Shown: positions 12,258 to 20,114 of the stretch, in pieces
Numbering within the stretch: the first letter of the stretch is position 1
How the letters are laid out: each line of letters begins with the position of its first letter
Position numbers and translations under genes: made by a program
NCBI GenBank assembly: GCA_040757655.1
Contig: JBFLWV010000045.1
Span: forward strand, 1-20,297
Length of the DNA stretch: 20,297 nt
From: 2-02-FULL-49-11 sp040757655
Lineage (GTDB): Bacteria > Patescibacteriota > Patescibacteriia > 2-02-FULL-49-11
Reading direction: 5' to 3'
The notes under the pieces: generated by a model
Databases searched by the model: none
What the model saw: only the letters and a program-made list of their open reading frames with translations
What the model was told of the DNA's origin: nothing

Positions 12258-13811
12258 ATGCCAAAACCACTAGTCCTTATTATTCGCGACGGATGGGGGG
12301 TTGCGCCCGCAGGGCCGGGAAACGCCGCGGCGCGGGCGCGTACGCCGCATCATGACGCATACCGTAGAAAGTATCCGCACGCGCTTCTAGATGCATCAGG
12401 TGAAACAATAGGCCTTCCTCAAGGATTCCATGGAAATTCCGAAGTGGGGCATCTCACCATAGGCGCCGGCAGGCCCGTGAAGCAAGAGCTTACCTTCATC
12501 CATGAAAAAATAGCGTCCGGCGCATTTTTTAGAAATAAAAAACTTATACGCGCGTTCGGAGCATGCCGCAAAAGAAACGCCACGCTCAATCTCATCGGCA
12601 TCCTGCAGGATGCGGGCGTCCATGCGCATGAGACTCACCTCTGGGCGCTGCTCACGCTCGCACAGCAACAGCATGTGGCACGCGTGGTGGTACACATCCT
12701 TGCTGACGGCAGAGACTCGCCGCCGCGCAGCGTACAAATTTTTTTAAAAAAACTATTAACGCATTTCCCCAATGTCACCATTGGCACGCTCGCTGGCCGC
12801 TACTGGCTCGACCGTGCCGGCCATTGGCAGTTGACGGAAACGCTGTACCGCGCCCTCGTATTCGGCGAAGCGCACAGAGTGCCAACTGCCGCGGCGGCAA
12901 TCGATGACGCATACCGCAACCGCCGCACCCCTGACGGCAGGCCCATGGTTGATGAATTTATCCCTCCCTATCTCATCGGCCAATTTAAAAAAATAAAGGC
13001 GCATGATACCGTCCTTTTTTTTAACTTCCGCCAAGACCGCATGATCCAGCTTACCCGTGCGTTTGTGGAACGCCGCTATGGAGGGCCGCCCGTGCGCTTC
13101 ATCACTCTCACGCGCCCCTATGATGAATTCCAAAATTATATTTTCGCGCCGCATGAAGATGCGCATGCGCTTACTCCCGTGCTGGGGGAAGTATTGAGCA
13201 TGCACCACTTACGGCAATTGCGCCTAGCCGACAGCCAAAAATTCCGCCATGTAACCAGTTTCTTAAATGGCAAGCGCATTGCACCGTTTCCGGGCGAAGA
13301 TAGGATGGAAATTAACGTGGGACCATCCGCGCAATACCGGGACTACCCATTCATGGGCGCGAAAGAAATCGCAGCCATAGCCCCGCTCATCATCCGCCAT
13401 AGCGTATACGACTTTATTGTGGTAAATTTCGCTAATTGCGACATGGTGGGGCATGTGGGCAATTTCGCCCTTGCCGTAAAAACGGTAAGCATGGTAGATC
13501 GCTGTGTAGGCGCACTGGTGGATGCCACGCTTAAGGCGGGAGGCGAAGCAGTGGTAACAGCCGATCACGGCAATATTGAACAAATGCATTATAACAGAAA
13601 CCCTCATGATATCTGCACCGCTCACTCTACCAACCCGGTAGAATTTTTCTATATCTCCACGCACCCTCAAGGAAGGCTCTTGCCGCGCGGCTTCCTTTCC
13701 AGCATCGCGCCAACCATACTAGACCTCTTCAACATTCCCACTCCCTCTGAAATGAACGGCGTCAGTCTGCTGAAACGAGGAAAAAAATTTGAGCGTCATA
13801 CTAAATCGTGA
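12258..13811 (+). CDS. gpmI: 2,3-bisphosphoglycerate-independent phosphoglycerate mutase
   Basis: This enzyme (EC 5.4.2.12) interconverts 3- and 2-phosphoglycerate in lower glycolysis using two Mn ions and a phosphoserine intermediate. The 517 residues match the family (about 510). The N-terminal metal site is in LIIRDGWG (D11), and the catalytic serine is in GNSEVGHLTIGAGR (S61). HILADGRDSPP and GTLAGRYWLDR are in the phosphotransferase domain, and FNFRQDRMIQLTRAF is conserved. The second metal site appears in VVNFANCDMVGHVGN and VVTADHGNIEQM. Asn-Cys-Asp replaces the usual Asn-Pro-Asp. The start codon abuts the inverted repeat at 12155-12256, and there is no good ribosome binding site apart from the repeat arm itself. 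Confidence 0.95.
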   Translation: MPKPLVLIIRDGWGVAPAGPGNAAARARTPHHDAYRRKYPHALLDASGETIGLPQGFHGNSEVGHLTIGAGRPVKQELTFIHEKIASGAFFRNKKLIRAFGACRKRNATLNLIGILQDAGVHAHETHLWALLTLAQQQHVARVVVHILADGRDSPPRSVQIFLKKLLTHFPNVTIGTLAGRYWLDRAGHWQLTETLYRALVFGEAHRVPTAAAAIDDAYRNRRTPDGRPMVDEFIPPYLIGQFKKIKAHDTVLFFNFRQDRMIQLTRAFVERRYGGPPVRFITLTRPYDEFQNYIFAPHEDAHALTPVLGEVLSMHHLRQLRLADSQKFRHVTSFLNGKRIAPFPGEDRMEINVGPSAQYRDYPFMGAKEIAAIAPLIIRHSVYDFIVVNFANCDMVGHVGNFALAVKTVSMVDRCVGALVDATLKAGGEAVVTADHGNIEQMHYNRNPHDICTAHSTNPVEFFYISTHPQGRLLPRGFLSSIAPTILDLFNIPTPSEMNGVSLLKRGKKFERHTKS

Positions 13812-13890
13812 TACGATTAAACATATTTCATTTTCCCTCTCGCATATCAGCATTGATCTGCGAAACTATCTGCGTTAATCAGTATAGCGT

Positions 13891-15621
13891 ATGGATCGCT
13901 TTACCTGGAAAATTGGCGGGCCTGCGGGATTCGGAATAGCAACCTCCGGGCAATTATTTGCGCGGATGTGCGCGGCTTCCGGTAGATTTGTGGCAGATTA
14001 TAGCGAAAAACCAAACCGCATCCGCGGGGGCCACAACACCCACCAGGTCACCATGGCGGACAAACCGCTCTATGCCGCATCGCAGAACGTGGATCTGCTT
14101 GTGGCGCTTGACAGAGACACCATATTCTCCCATGTCAAGGAACTTAACCGCCATGCGACCATTATGTATGATGGAGAACAAATAAGCATAAAGACCGAAG
14201 ATGTGGGAGGGAAAGACGTCACGATCCTTTCTGTCCCGCTTACCCGCTTTGCTAAGGAAGTCGGCGGTGAAGAAGTGATGCGGAATACCGTTGCCATTGG
14301 CGCGTCACTCGCGTTCATGGGATGTGAATTTACCCCTCTTGAGAGTGTCATTAATACGATATTTCGCAAAAAACCCGAACGATTAGCTGCGAACTTAAAA
14401 GCTGCCCGCGAGGGATTCGACTATGTTCACACGCAGGGGAATCTCCATCATACCTGCCCACTCGCTTTAGGTGCCTCCTCACCCCACATCGTGATACCGG
14501 GCAATGAAGCAGTTGCTTTGGGCGCGATCCAGGCAGGCTGCACGTTTTACGCAGCCTACCCAATGAGTCCTTCTTCCTCAATTTTGCACTATCTCGCAAG
14601 TAAGGCAGAGACGACTGGTATGGTGGTGAAACACGCAGAAGACGAGATCTCGGTCATTAATATGGCGCTGGGCGCATCCTTCGCAGGTGCGCGCGCCATG
14701 ATTGGCACTTCAGGAGGAGGATTTTCCCTTATGGTGGAATCCTTGGGCCTTGCCGGTATTGCAGAAATTCCCCTCGTGATTGCAGAGGTAATGCGGCCAG
14801 GGCCAGCGACCGGCATGCCTACCTGGACAGAAAGCTCTGATCTCCAGTTTGTCATCCATGCAGCGCAGGGGGAATTCCCCCGGGCGGTGTTCGCGCCCGG
14901 CGACGTGGAAGAAGCGTTTCATCACACGCTCCTTGCATTTAATCTCGCCGACCGCTGGCAAGTGCCCGTGTTTCTGCTCTCTGATAAAAATCTTGGAGAG
15001 CACAGCCGCAGCGTGGCGCCGCTCACTGCATCCGACTACCGCATCGACCGCGGCAAACTCCTTACGCAAAAAGAATTATCGGGAACCAAACCGTTCAAAC
15101 GTTATGCGATAACCGCAGACGGCGCATCGCCGCGTCCGCGGCCAGGCCTTAAGGGTGGTGTGTATCTTTCCAATTCCTACGAACATGATGAATATGGTTA
15201 CTCTGACGAATCCTCTGAAATGCGCAAAGCCCAAGCTAATAAGCGCATGAAAAAAATGGAGAGTATTGTTCGCGAAATGCCAAAACCGCTCCTTATCGGC
15301 CCGGATAAGGCCGCGCTCACGCTCGTCACGTGGGGATCCATGAAAGGGCCAGTGCGGGAAGCAATGGAGCGCCTCATGGAAGAAAAGAAAAAAGTGAATA
15401 TGATACACTTTTCCGGCATGTGGCCCTTCCCGAAACAAGAAGCGGAAAAGTTGCTCTCTGCACAAAATAATCTGGTACTAATCGAAAACAACGCCACGGC
15501 GCAATTCGGCAGCTTGCTCAAAGAACAGATCGGGATTGAAATTCGAGACAAACTCCTCAAATACGACGGCCGCCCGTGGTTTCCGGAAGAAATTATTCAA
15601 GAAACGAAAAAATGGCTCTAA
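13891..15621 (+). CDS. korA: 2-oxoacid:ferredoxin oxidoreductase, fused gamma-alpha subunit
   Basis: With the beta subunit at 17510 it oxidatively decarboxylates a 2-oxoacid (2-oxoglutarate or pyruvate) to acyl-CoA, reducing ferredoxin. The gamma domain spans about residues 1-180 (WKIGGPAGFGIATSGQLFAR, RIRGGHNTHQV), the alpha domain about 205-380 (GNEAVALGAIQAGC, AYPMSPSSSILHYLA, MIGTSGGGFSLM), and the C-terminal domain about 470-576 (LVTWGSMKGPVREAM, FSGMWPFP). The usual YPITP motif reads YPMSP. At 576 residues the fused length is normal. The last nine residues (IIQETKKWL) come from sequence beyond a 39-bp repeat; a different tail (LITAVKERL) follows the second repeat copy, implying this gene's 3' end was replaced. 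Substrate is undetermined, so the gene symbol is provisional. Confidence 0.88.
   Translation: MDRFTWKIGGPAGFGIATSGQLFARMCAASGRFVADYSEKPNRIRGGHNTHQVTMADKPLYAASQNVDLLVALDRDTIFSHVKELNRHATIMYDGEQISIKTEDVGGKDVTILSVPLTRFAKEVGGEEVMRNTVAIGASLAFMGCEFTPLESVINTIFRKKPERLAANLKAAREGFDYVHTQGNLHHTCPLALGASSPHIVIPGNEAVALGAIQAGCTFYAAYPMSPSSSILHYLASKAETTGMVVKHAEDEISVINMALGASFAGARAMIGTSGGGFSLMVESLGLAGIAEIPLVIAEVMRPGPATGMPTWTESSDLQFVIHAAQGEFPRAVFAPGDVEEAFHHTLLAFNLADRWQVPVFLLSDKNLGEHSRSVAPLTASDYRIDRGKLLTQKELSGTKPFKRYAITADGASPRPRPGLKGGVYLSNSYEHDEYGYSDESSEMRKAQANKRMKKMESIVREMPKPLLIGPDKAALTLVTWGSMKGPVREAMERLMEEKKKVNMIHFSGMWPFPKQEAEKLLSAQNNLVLIENNATAQFGSLLKEQIGIEIRDKLLKYDGRPWFPEEIIQETKKWL
15553..15591 (+). repeat. 39-bp direct repeat, copy 1, inside the end of korA
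   Basis: These 39 bases, starting CTCCTCAAATACGACGG and ending TTTCCGGAAGAA, are identical to 17436-17474 and encode LLKYDGRPWFPEE in the korA frame. Sequence on either side diverges at once at the DNA level. It marks the left edge of the cassette between korA and korB, in the manner of an attachment-site core. Confidence 0.9.
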
Positions 15622-16811
15622 ATATGCCAGATACGTATCCAAAAAAAATTACCACAGTGACTGGCCACTCGTTCGTAGTGGAACAAGAAGGATGGAATCT
15701 CATTACGATGACGGCGCGTTGCCAGTCGGCGAAACAGAACGATATAAAAAATGGCGAGGATTTGCGCGTGGAGATAGACGGTATGCAGTTGCGGGAAGTT
15801 CCTCCTCTGGACAAACCTCAATACTTTGATATTCCGCCTGCGTGGAATGGCACCAAACTTAAAGGTTTATCAAAGACGGTAGCTCTTCTTCTGCACCTCA
15901 AGAAAGGTGAACATAAACTTGTATTTGTCCCACGGCATGGAGCCACGATCGAACGCGAGCCAGTGGTTACCCGTGTCCACAATCAGCAGCAATTGACGCT
16001 TGAGATCAATGAACAAGCGGAAGATGGCGATCGGAGGACATGGTACACTTTTGCACTTATAGACCTCCCACTGCGGTCAATCACGGCAGACATTACCGTC
16101 AAATGGCGTATCGGAGACAGTGATGATGTCAAACTGATCATTGATGACGTAGTGAAGAAAAATTCGCTTTCTATTCTCCACAGGGACTGGATGTGGTCGG
16201 GAAACATATTTAAAAAGTTGCTCGGGAGAGAAAGACGTGAAAAGACGTTCAAAGAGAGTTTAGAAAAGAGCACTCATTACATAGAATTTTGGGCTGATAA
16301 AACACCAACATTACACAGAGTTATTCTTGATATCGGAGAGAGCGAGGTGGAGCGAGCTCCGACTGTGGACGATCCCCGATGGACAGGAGATTTCAAGGAC
16401 GACACGGATCAGATGATGCTGGCACGAGCGATCTTTGGTGAGGCACGGGATATACGGTTATCTGATCAAGCGAGAATCGGAGTTGGCTGGTCAATCCGCA
16501 ATCGGGTTGAAGACTCCCGATGGCCAAATACGTATCAGGAGGTGATTACTCAACCGCTTCAATACAGCGCTTTTAATGAAGGCGACCCGAATCGGCAGTA
16601 CGTCGAAAATCCCTTTTTCGATAATAGTCAATCGAATCGAGAAGCATGGTATCGCTGTTATGAGATCGCCGGACAGGTCATCGTCGGGAAAGTGGATGAC
16701 CCAACTCATGGTGCAAATCATTATTACGATGACAGCATCAACACTCCTTACTGGGCGAGCGATAAAACCTTTGTGATTAAAATTGATACCATAATATTCC
16801 ATAAGCTATGA
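15612..16811 (+). CDS. SleB-type cell-wall hydrolase with a long unknown N-terminal region
   Basis: Residues about 263-399 match the Hydrolase_2 / SleB-CwlJ domain (PF07486): MMLARAIFGEARD with the catalytic glutamate near 277, GWSIRNRVEDSRWPNTYQEVI, QYSAFN, and DDPTHGANHYYDD, the usual G-A-xH-Y ending. Such enzymes cleave peptidoglycan. Residues 1-260 are strand-rich, with repeated polar strands and no recognised domain, perhaps a binding or targeting module. There is no signal peptide or membrane helix, so export needs another route or cell lysis. ATG 15612 overlaps the korA stop, giving coupled translation; ATG 15624 is also possible. It overlaps the next gene by ATGA. It lies within the inserted cassette, suggesting horizontal or phage-like origin. 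Confidence 0.75.
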   Translation: MALNMPDTYPKKITTVTGHSFVVEQEGWNLITMTARCQSAKQNDIKNGEDLRVEIDGMQLREVPPLDKPQYFDIPPAWNGTKLKGLSKTVALLLHLKKGEHKLVFVPRHGATIEREPVVTRVHNQQQLTLEINEQAEDGDRRTWYTFALIDLPLRSITADITVKWRIGDSDDVKLIIDDVVKKNSLSILHRDWMWSGNIFKKLLGRERREKTFKESLEKSTHYIEFWADKTPTLHRVILDIGESEVERAPTVDDPRWTGDFKDDTDQMMLARAIFGEARDIRLSDQARIGVGWSIRNRVEDSRWPNTYQEVITQPLQYSAFNEGDPNRQYVENPFFDNSQSNREAWYRCYEIAGQVIVGKVDDPTHGANHYYDDSINTPYWASDKTFVIKIDTIIFHKL

Positions 16812-17422
16812 GGAGCTCGCTGCGAATAATATTTTCGTCTCTCATGACTGGCGTTATTGGCCTTATGATCGGCCTGTTGATAGGGAATGCTACAATAAAG
16901 TTAGGATGCGAACGATCACAGGATACTCCGCCCATGAGAACTGCAGCTAGAGAGCTCGCGCAAGGTGAACCAGTTGAGATCATAGATCTTCCGAGCGAGA
17001 TATTCAGCAGACCTTATCGTCTCGAACAGATAACAATAAACCAACGCCAAGAAGCTTCATTCATTACACAGGGAATTTCAAGAAACATGACGTACCAAGG
17101 ACATCGTATTACGGATCTGGAATTTTCCCCGATTCTTGGAGATAAAGCTGGCTTTTTCTACTATCCTTACGGTAATGCAACAACAGACATCGCGTTAGCG
17201 ATTATGAATATTCCAAAACATACGGTCAAAGAAGTATATCGAAAGTCTGTAAGAACCTCTGGTTGGGAATGGGATGGCACGAAACGGGTGATCGTATATT
17301 ACAACTGTGGGACAGGATGCCTCTATGCATATAAGATTGACGTCGAAACTAGCAAGATCGTGGATGAGTATCTTGAATATGAAGTGAGTCCTGTCGTTCC
17401 CCAACAAACAGACCCGGATTAA
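16808..17422 (+). CDS. Membrane-anchored extracytoplasmic protein of unknown function, 204 aa
   Basis: I do not recognise the family. A basic start (MRSSLR) is followed by one hydrophobic helix (about 7-28, IIFSSLMTGVIGLMIGLLIG), which reads as an uncleaved anchor or signal peptide. The remaining roughly 175 residues would be outside the membrane; they are strand-rich with cysteines at 34 and later in YNCGTGCLY (a CxxxC pair). No lipobox is clear. The ATG overlaps the stop of the hydrolase gene (ATGA), so the two are surely co-translated and may work together, for example as an anchor, immunity or delivery partner of the hydrolase. Its stop codon touches the relic korA tail that begins near 17421. 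Confidence 0.7.
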   Translation: MRSSLRIIFSSLMTGVIGLMIGLLIGNATIKLGCERSQDTPPMRTAARELAQGEPVEIIDLPSEIFSRPYRLEQITINQRQEASFITQGISRNMTYQGHRITDLEFSPILGDKAGFFYYPYGNATTDIALAIMNIPKHTVKEVYRKSVRTSGWEWDGTKRVIVYYNCGTGCLYAYKIDVETSKIVDEYLEYEVSPVVPQQTDPD

Positions 17423-17504
17423 GATCAAGAATAGGCTCCTCAAATACGACGGCCGCCCGTGGTTTCCGGAAGAACTCATCACCGCAGTAAAAGAGAGATT
17501 ATAA
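17421..17504 (+). pseudogene. Orphan korA 3' end, the probable original tail
   Basis: In one frame this reads KIKNR, then the repeat-encoded LLKYDGRPWFPEE, then LITAVKERL and a stop at 17502-17504. The korA gene upstream reads EIRDK, the same 13 residues, then IIQETKKWL. The orphan has no start codon of its own. Its stop lies 5 bp before the korB ATG, the natural operon spacing, so this is most likely where korA once ended. Confidence 0.75.
17436..17474 (+). repeat. 39-bp direct repeat, copy 2, in the orphan korA tail
   Basis: Identical over all 39 bases to 15553-15591 and in the same coding phase (LLKYDGRPWFPEE). It marks the right edge of the cassette. Perfect identity beside strongly diverged flanks points to a recombination core or a recent conversion, not an old duplication. 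Confidence 0.9.
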
Positions 17505-17509
17505 TTTCT

Positions 17510-18370
17510 ATGGCAAAACCCGAAGACTTTAATACCACAAATTTTCCCACTTGGTGTCCGGGATGCGGGGATTTTTCCATTTGGTCAGCGCTCAAAGGGG
17601 CATTGGTGCAACTGCGTATAGAGCCGCACCAGTGCGCGGTGGTATACGGCATCGGATGCTCGGGCAATATGTGCTCATTCGTGAATGCGTATGGATTTGA
17701 AGGATTACACGGAAGAGGAATCCCTGTTGCCTGCGGGATAAAGATGGCAAACCACCTCCTGCCTGTACTCGTGGTAGGGGGGGATGGAGACCTGTTGGGA
17801 GAGGGTATGGGGCATTTCATCCACGCCTGCCGCGCCAACCACCATGTCACTACGATTATCCACAACAATCAAGTCTATGGGCTTACCACAGGTCAGACCG
17901 CACCGACCTCGGAAAAAGGAATGAAATCAAAATCAACCCCGAGCGGTGTGATAGAAGAACAAACCAATCCCATCGCACTCGCCCTCACCGCAGGTGCCAC
18001 GTTCGTCGCGCGCGGATTTTCAGGAGACATTCCTCATCTTACCGACCTTATGATCAAGGCAATGTCGCATAAAGGGTTTGCGGTACTTGATGTACTGCAG
18101 CCGTGCGTGACGTTTAACAAGGTTAATACGTACGCATGGTTCAGGGAACGAGTGTACAAGCTGGAGGAATCAGGATATACGCAAACTACGAAACTGGCAG
18201 CGCTTGAACGCGCATTTGAACCATGGAACGAGAAACTCCCGCTTGGCATCTTCTGGCAAGAGAAAAAGCCAACCTACGAAGACTCCCTGCCGCAATTACA
18301 AAAAGGCCCGCTCGTGGAACGGGACCTATCTCATATTGACATTTCAAAACTCTTAGAAGAATTTAAATAG
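17510..18370 (+). CDS. korB: 2-oxoacid:ferredoxin oxidoreductase, beta subunit
   Basis: The beta subunit binds thiamine diphosphate and a [4Fe-4S] cluster. Cluster cysteines are visible as WCPGCGD (C16, C19), GIGCSG (C50) and LQPCVTFN (C199), the pattern known from archaeal-type two-subunit enzymes. The thiamine diphosphate motif is GGDGDLLGEG (90-99) leading to HNNQVYGLTTGQ (118-129). At 286 residues the length is normal. The start at 17510 (MAKPEDFNTTNFPTWCPGC) is chosen because the earlier in-frame start at 17459 lies inside the korA repeat. A purine-rich AAAGAGAG about 10 bases upstream may serve as ribosome binding site. It is parted from its partner korA by the 1.9-kb cassette and converges on pilB, 22 bp away. 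Confidence 0.93.
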   Translation: MAKPEDFNTTNFPTWCPGCGDFSIWSALKGALVQLRIEPHQCAVVYGIGCSGNMCSFVNAYGFEGLHGRGIPVACGIKMANHLLPVLVVGGDGDLLGEGMGHFIHACRANHHVTTIIHNNQVYGLTTGQTAPTSEKGMKSKSTPSGVIEEQTNPIALALTAGATFVARGFSGDIPHLTDLMIKAMSHKGFAVLDVLQPCVTFNKVNTYAWFRERVYKLEESGYTQTTKLAALERAFEPWNEKLPLGIFWQEKKPTYEDSLPQLQKGPLVERDLSHIDISKLLEEFK

Positions 18371-18392
18371 TCTGCCTCCGCTTTCATACCCT

Positions 18393-20090
18393 CTATTGCG
18401 CCACACGGAACACCTCATCAATGGTCGTGATTCCCTGCATGGCCTTCAAGATGCCATCCTGCAGCATCGTGACCATACCCGCCTTGGCCGCGAGGTCGCG
18501 GATTTGGTATTCAGAAATCGCGCCCGAGAGAATGACGCGCTCAATATCCGAGCTCATCCGCAGGAGTTCGTAAATGCCGATTCTCCCTTTATAGCCAATA
18601 CCCTGGCATGCCGGGCATCCCTTAGTGGTGACGTATTTCGGTTCCTGTTTGTTTATGGTCTCCGCAACAACAGGAGGAAGGGTTGAAAGCGCCGCCTGGA
18701 CCCGCTCTGCATATTCCTGCGGCATGGGACCGGGCAGCGCGCAATGGGAACAGACGCGCCGCACCAAGCGTTGCGCCAATACATCGCTTAAGGCGGGGGC
18801 TAAAAGGTAAGGCTTTGCGCCCATGGAGAGAAAGCGCGGGATCGCCCCAGCCGCGTCGTTCGTGTGCAGGGTGGAAAATACCAAGTGGCCGGTGAGAGCT
18901 GCTTGCAAAGCAATGTCCACGGTTTCTAGATCACGCATCTCTCCCACGAGGATCACGTCAGGATCTTGGCGGACAATGGAACGCAGACCGTTCGCAAATG
19001 TATAATCATGGGAAGGGTCCACCTGGCTCTGATTAATCCCCTCCAGTTTATATTCAATCGGGTCCTCAATGGTGATAATCTTGGTGCTGGGATCATTGAG
19101 CAGACGCAGTATTGCGTAGAGGGTGGTAGTTTTCCCTGAACCAGTTGGGCCGCACACCACAATCATGCCGTTGGGCCGCTCTACTTCTTTCTTCAAAAAG
19201 CCGCCCACCAGCGCGCCGAACCCTAAATCATCAAAACTCAATCGTATCGCTTCACCCCGCAGCAAACGCATGACAATACTCTCGCCAAACGCAGTGGGCA
19301 GGGTAGACACGCGCACATCCACCCGCTCACCCTCCAGATTGAGCGTGGCGCGGCCGTCCTGCGGACGGTCCTCCACGTTGATTTTCAATCCTGACAAGAG
19401 CTTTAAGCGCGATACCAGCGCATGATAACGTTCTCGATCGATGGTTGCCACGGTATGCAGAATGCCGTCTATGCGGAACCGCACCGCCACACCGCTCTCT
19501 TCCGCTTCAATGTGCACATCAGACGCATCGACCGCAATGGAGGCGGCCATGAGCAATACGATAAGATCGGTAAGGGATACCGAACTGAACTTATCAGTAA
19601 GGTCCATGACATTCGTGATGGACTCTTTGAATTTCTTGAGCGTATCTTCGGGAATGTCCACGCCGTGCATGGGTACGTAAATCTTTGGCAGCATGCGATA
19701 GAGCTCAAACGCGTACGACAGGCTCTGCTCGCTCATGAGTGCCACACTCACCGACGCTTTGTGGGTATGCCCAAGATCGGCTACGAGCTCAAGAAAATGC
19801 TCACCATGAGGATCTACCGTGGCGAGGTGAATTTCGCGATGGGGGGTGTACACATAACACACCGCACGCGCTGCCTTCGCGCGTTCCTCAGGGATCAGCG
19901 CCAAGGCATCCGGCGCGATCGCAAATCCCCGTAGATTGACGTAGGGGAGCCCCATCTCAAGAGCTTGCTCCTGCACGATATTCTCCTTCTCTTTCAAGGT
20001 TATCTCTACCAATCGGTCCTCCAATAATTTTGAGGTCTGACCATCCTCATTCTTTTGGTGAGAAAACACCGGAGGGTTTGTTTTAATCAT
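18393..20090 (-). CDS. pilB: Type IV pilus extension ATPase PilB (GspE/PilB family)
   Basis: PilB powers assembly of type IV pilus fibres at the inner face of the membrane. The 565 residues match the family. The N-terminal domain (about 1-150, MshEN-like) contains ALEMGLPYVNL and ALALIPEE. The ATPase core has ASDVHIEAEESGVAVRFRIDG (189-209), Walker A GPTGSGKT (314-321), the Asp box ITIEDPIEY, Walker B VILVGEMRD (379-387) and the His box TGHLVFSTLHT (400-410). A zinc-binding pair of CxxC motifs follows (CSHC at 447-450 and CPAC near 494), then GYKGRIGIYELL. It is transcribed toward korB. With pilT at 9326 it supplies both pilus motors. No clear ribosome binding site precedes the ATG. Confidence 0.93.
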   Translation of the reverse strand: MIKTNPPVFSHQKNEDGQTSKLLEDRLVEITLKEKENIVQEQALEMGLPYVNLRGFAIAPDALALIPEERAKAARAVCYVYTPHREIHLATVDPHGEHFLELVADLGHTHKASVSVALMSEQSLSYAFELYRMLPKIYVPMHGVDIPEDTLKKFKESITNVMDLTDKFSSVSLTDLIVLLMAASIAVDASDVHIEAEESGVAVRFRIDGILHTVATIDRERYHALVSRLKLLSGLKINVEDRPQDGRATLNLEGERVDVRVSTLPTAFGESIVMRLLRGEAIRLSFDDLGFGALVGGFLKKEVERPNGMIVVCGPTGSGKTTTLYAILRLLNDPSTKIITIEDPIEYKLEGINQSQVDPSHDYTFANGLRSIVRQDPDVILVGEMRDLETVDIALQAALTGHLVFSTLHTNDAAGAIPRFLSMGAKPYLLAPALSDVLAQRLVRRVCSHCALPGPMPQEYAERVQAALSTLPPVVAETINKQEPKYVTTKGCPACQGIGYKGRIGIYELLRMSSDIERVILSGAISEYQIRDLAAKAGMVTMLQDGILKAMQGITTIDEVFRVAQ

Positions 20091-20114
20091 GAAAATTAAG
20101 TCTTCGACATTAAT

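Larger units (their letters stand above)
15592..17435 (+). mobile_element. 1.9-kb two-gene cassette inserted between korA and korB
   Basis: The cassette lies between two perfect 39-bp direct repeats (repeat-to-repeat distance 1883 bp). It supplies a substitute korA tail, a SleB-type hydrolase gene and a membrane-anchored protein gene. The other copy of the repeat continues into a second korA-like tail that stops 5 bp before korB, which is the spacing expected of an undisturbed operon. Neither inserted gene has an evident link to 2-oxoacid oxidation, and their base use is more AT-rich and less biased than that of korA/korB by eye. No integrase or transposase is inside, so the mechanism is unknown. 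Confidence 0.7.

Noticed and set aside
13853..13890. Possible promoter before korA (TTGATC with a downstream AT-rich box)
   Set aside because: At correct spacing the -10 position reads TAATCA, a poor match; read-through from gpmI is equally possible.
15553..17474. Explanation of the korA repeat as an old tandem duplication of the gene end
   Set aside because: An old duplication would not keep 39 identical bases while the immediate flanks diverge and two unrelated genes lie between; a recombination core fits better, though it is not proven.
17459..17509. Upstream extension of the korB frame
   Set aside because: It lies within the 39-bp korA repeat and orphan tail in another frame; the family's N terminus starts at 17510.
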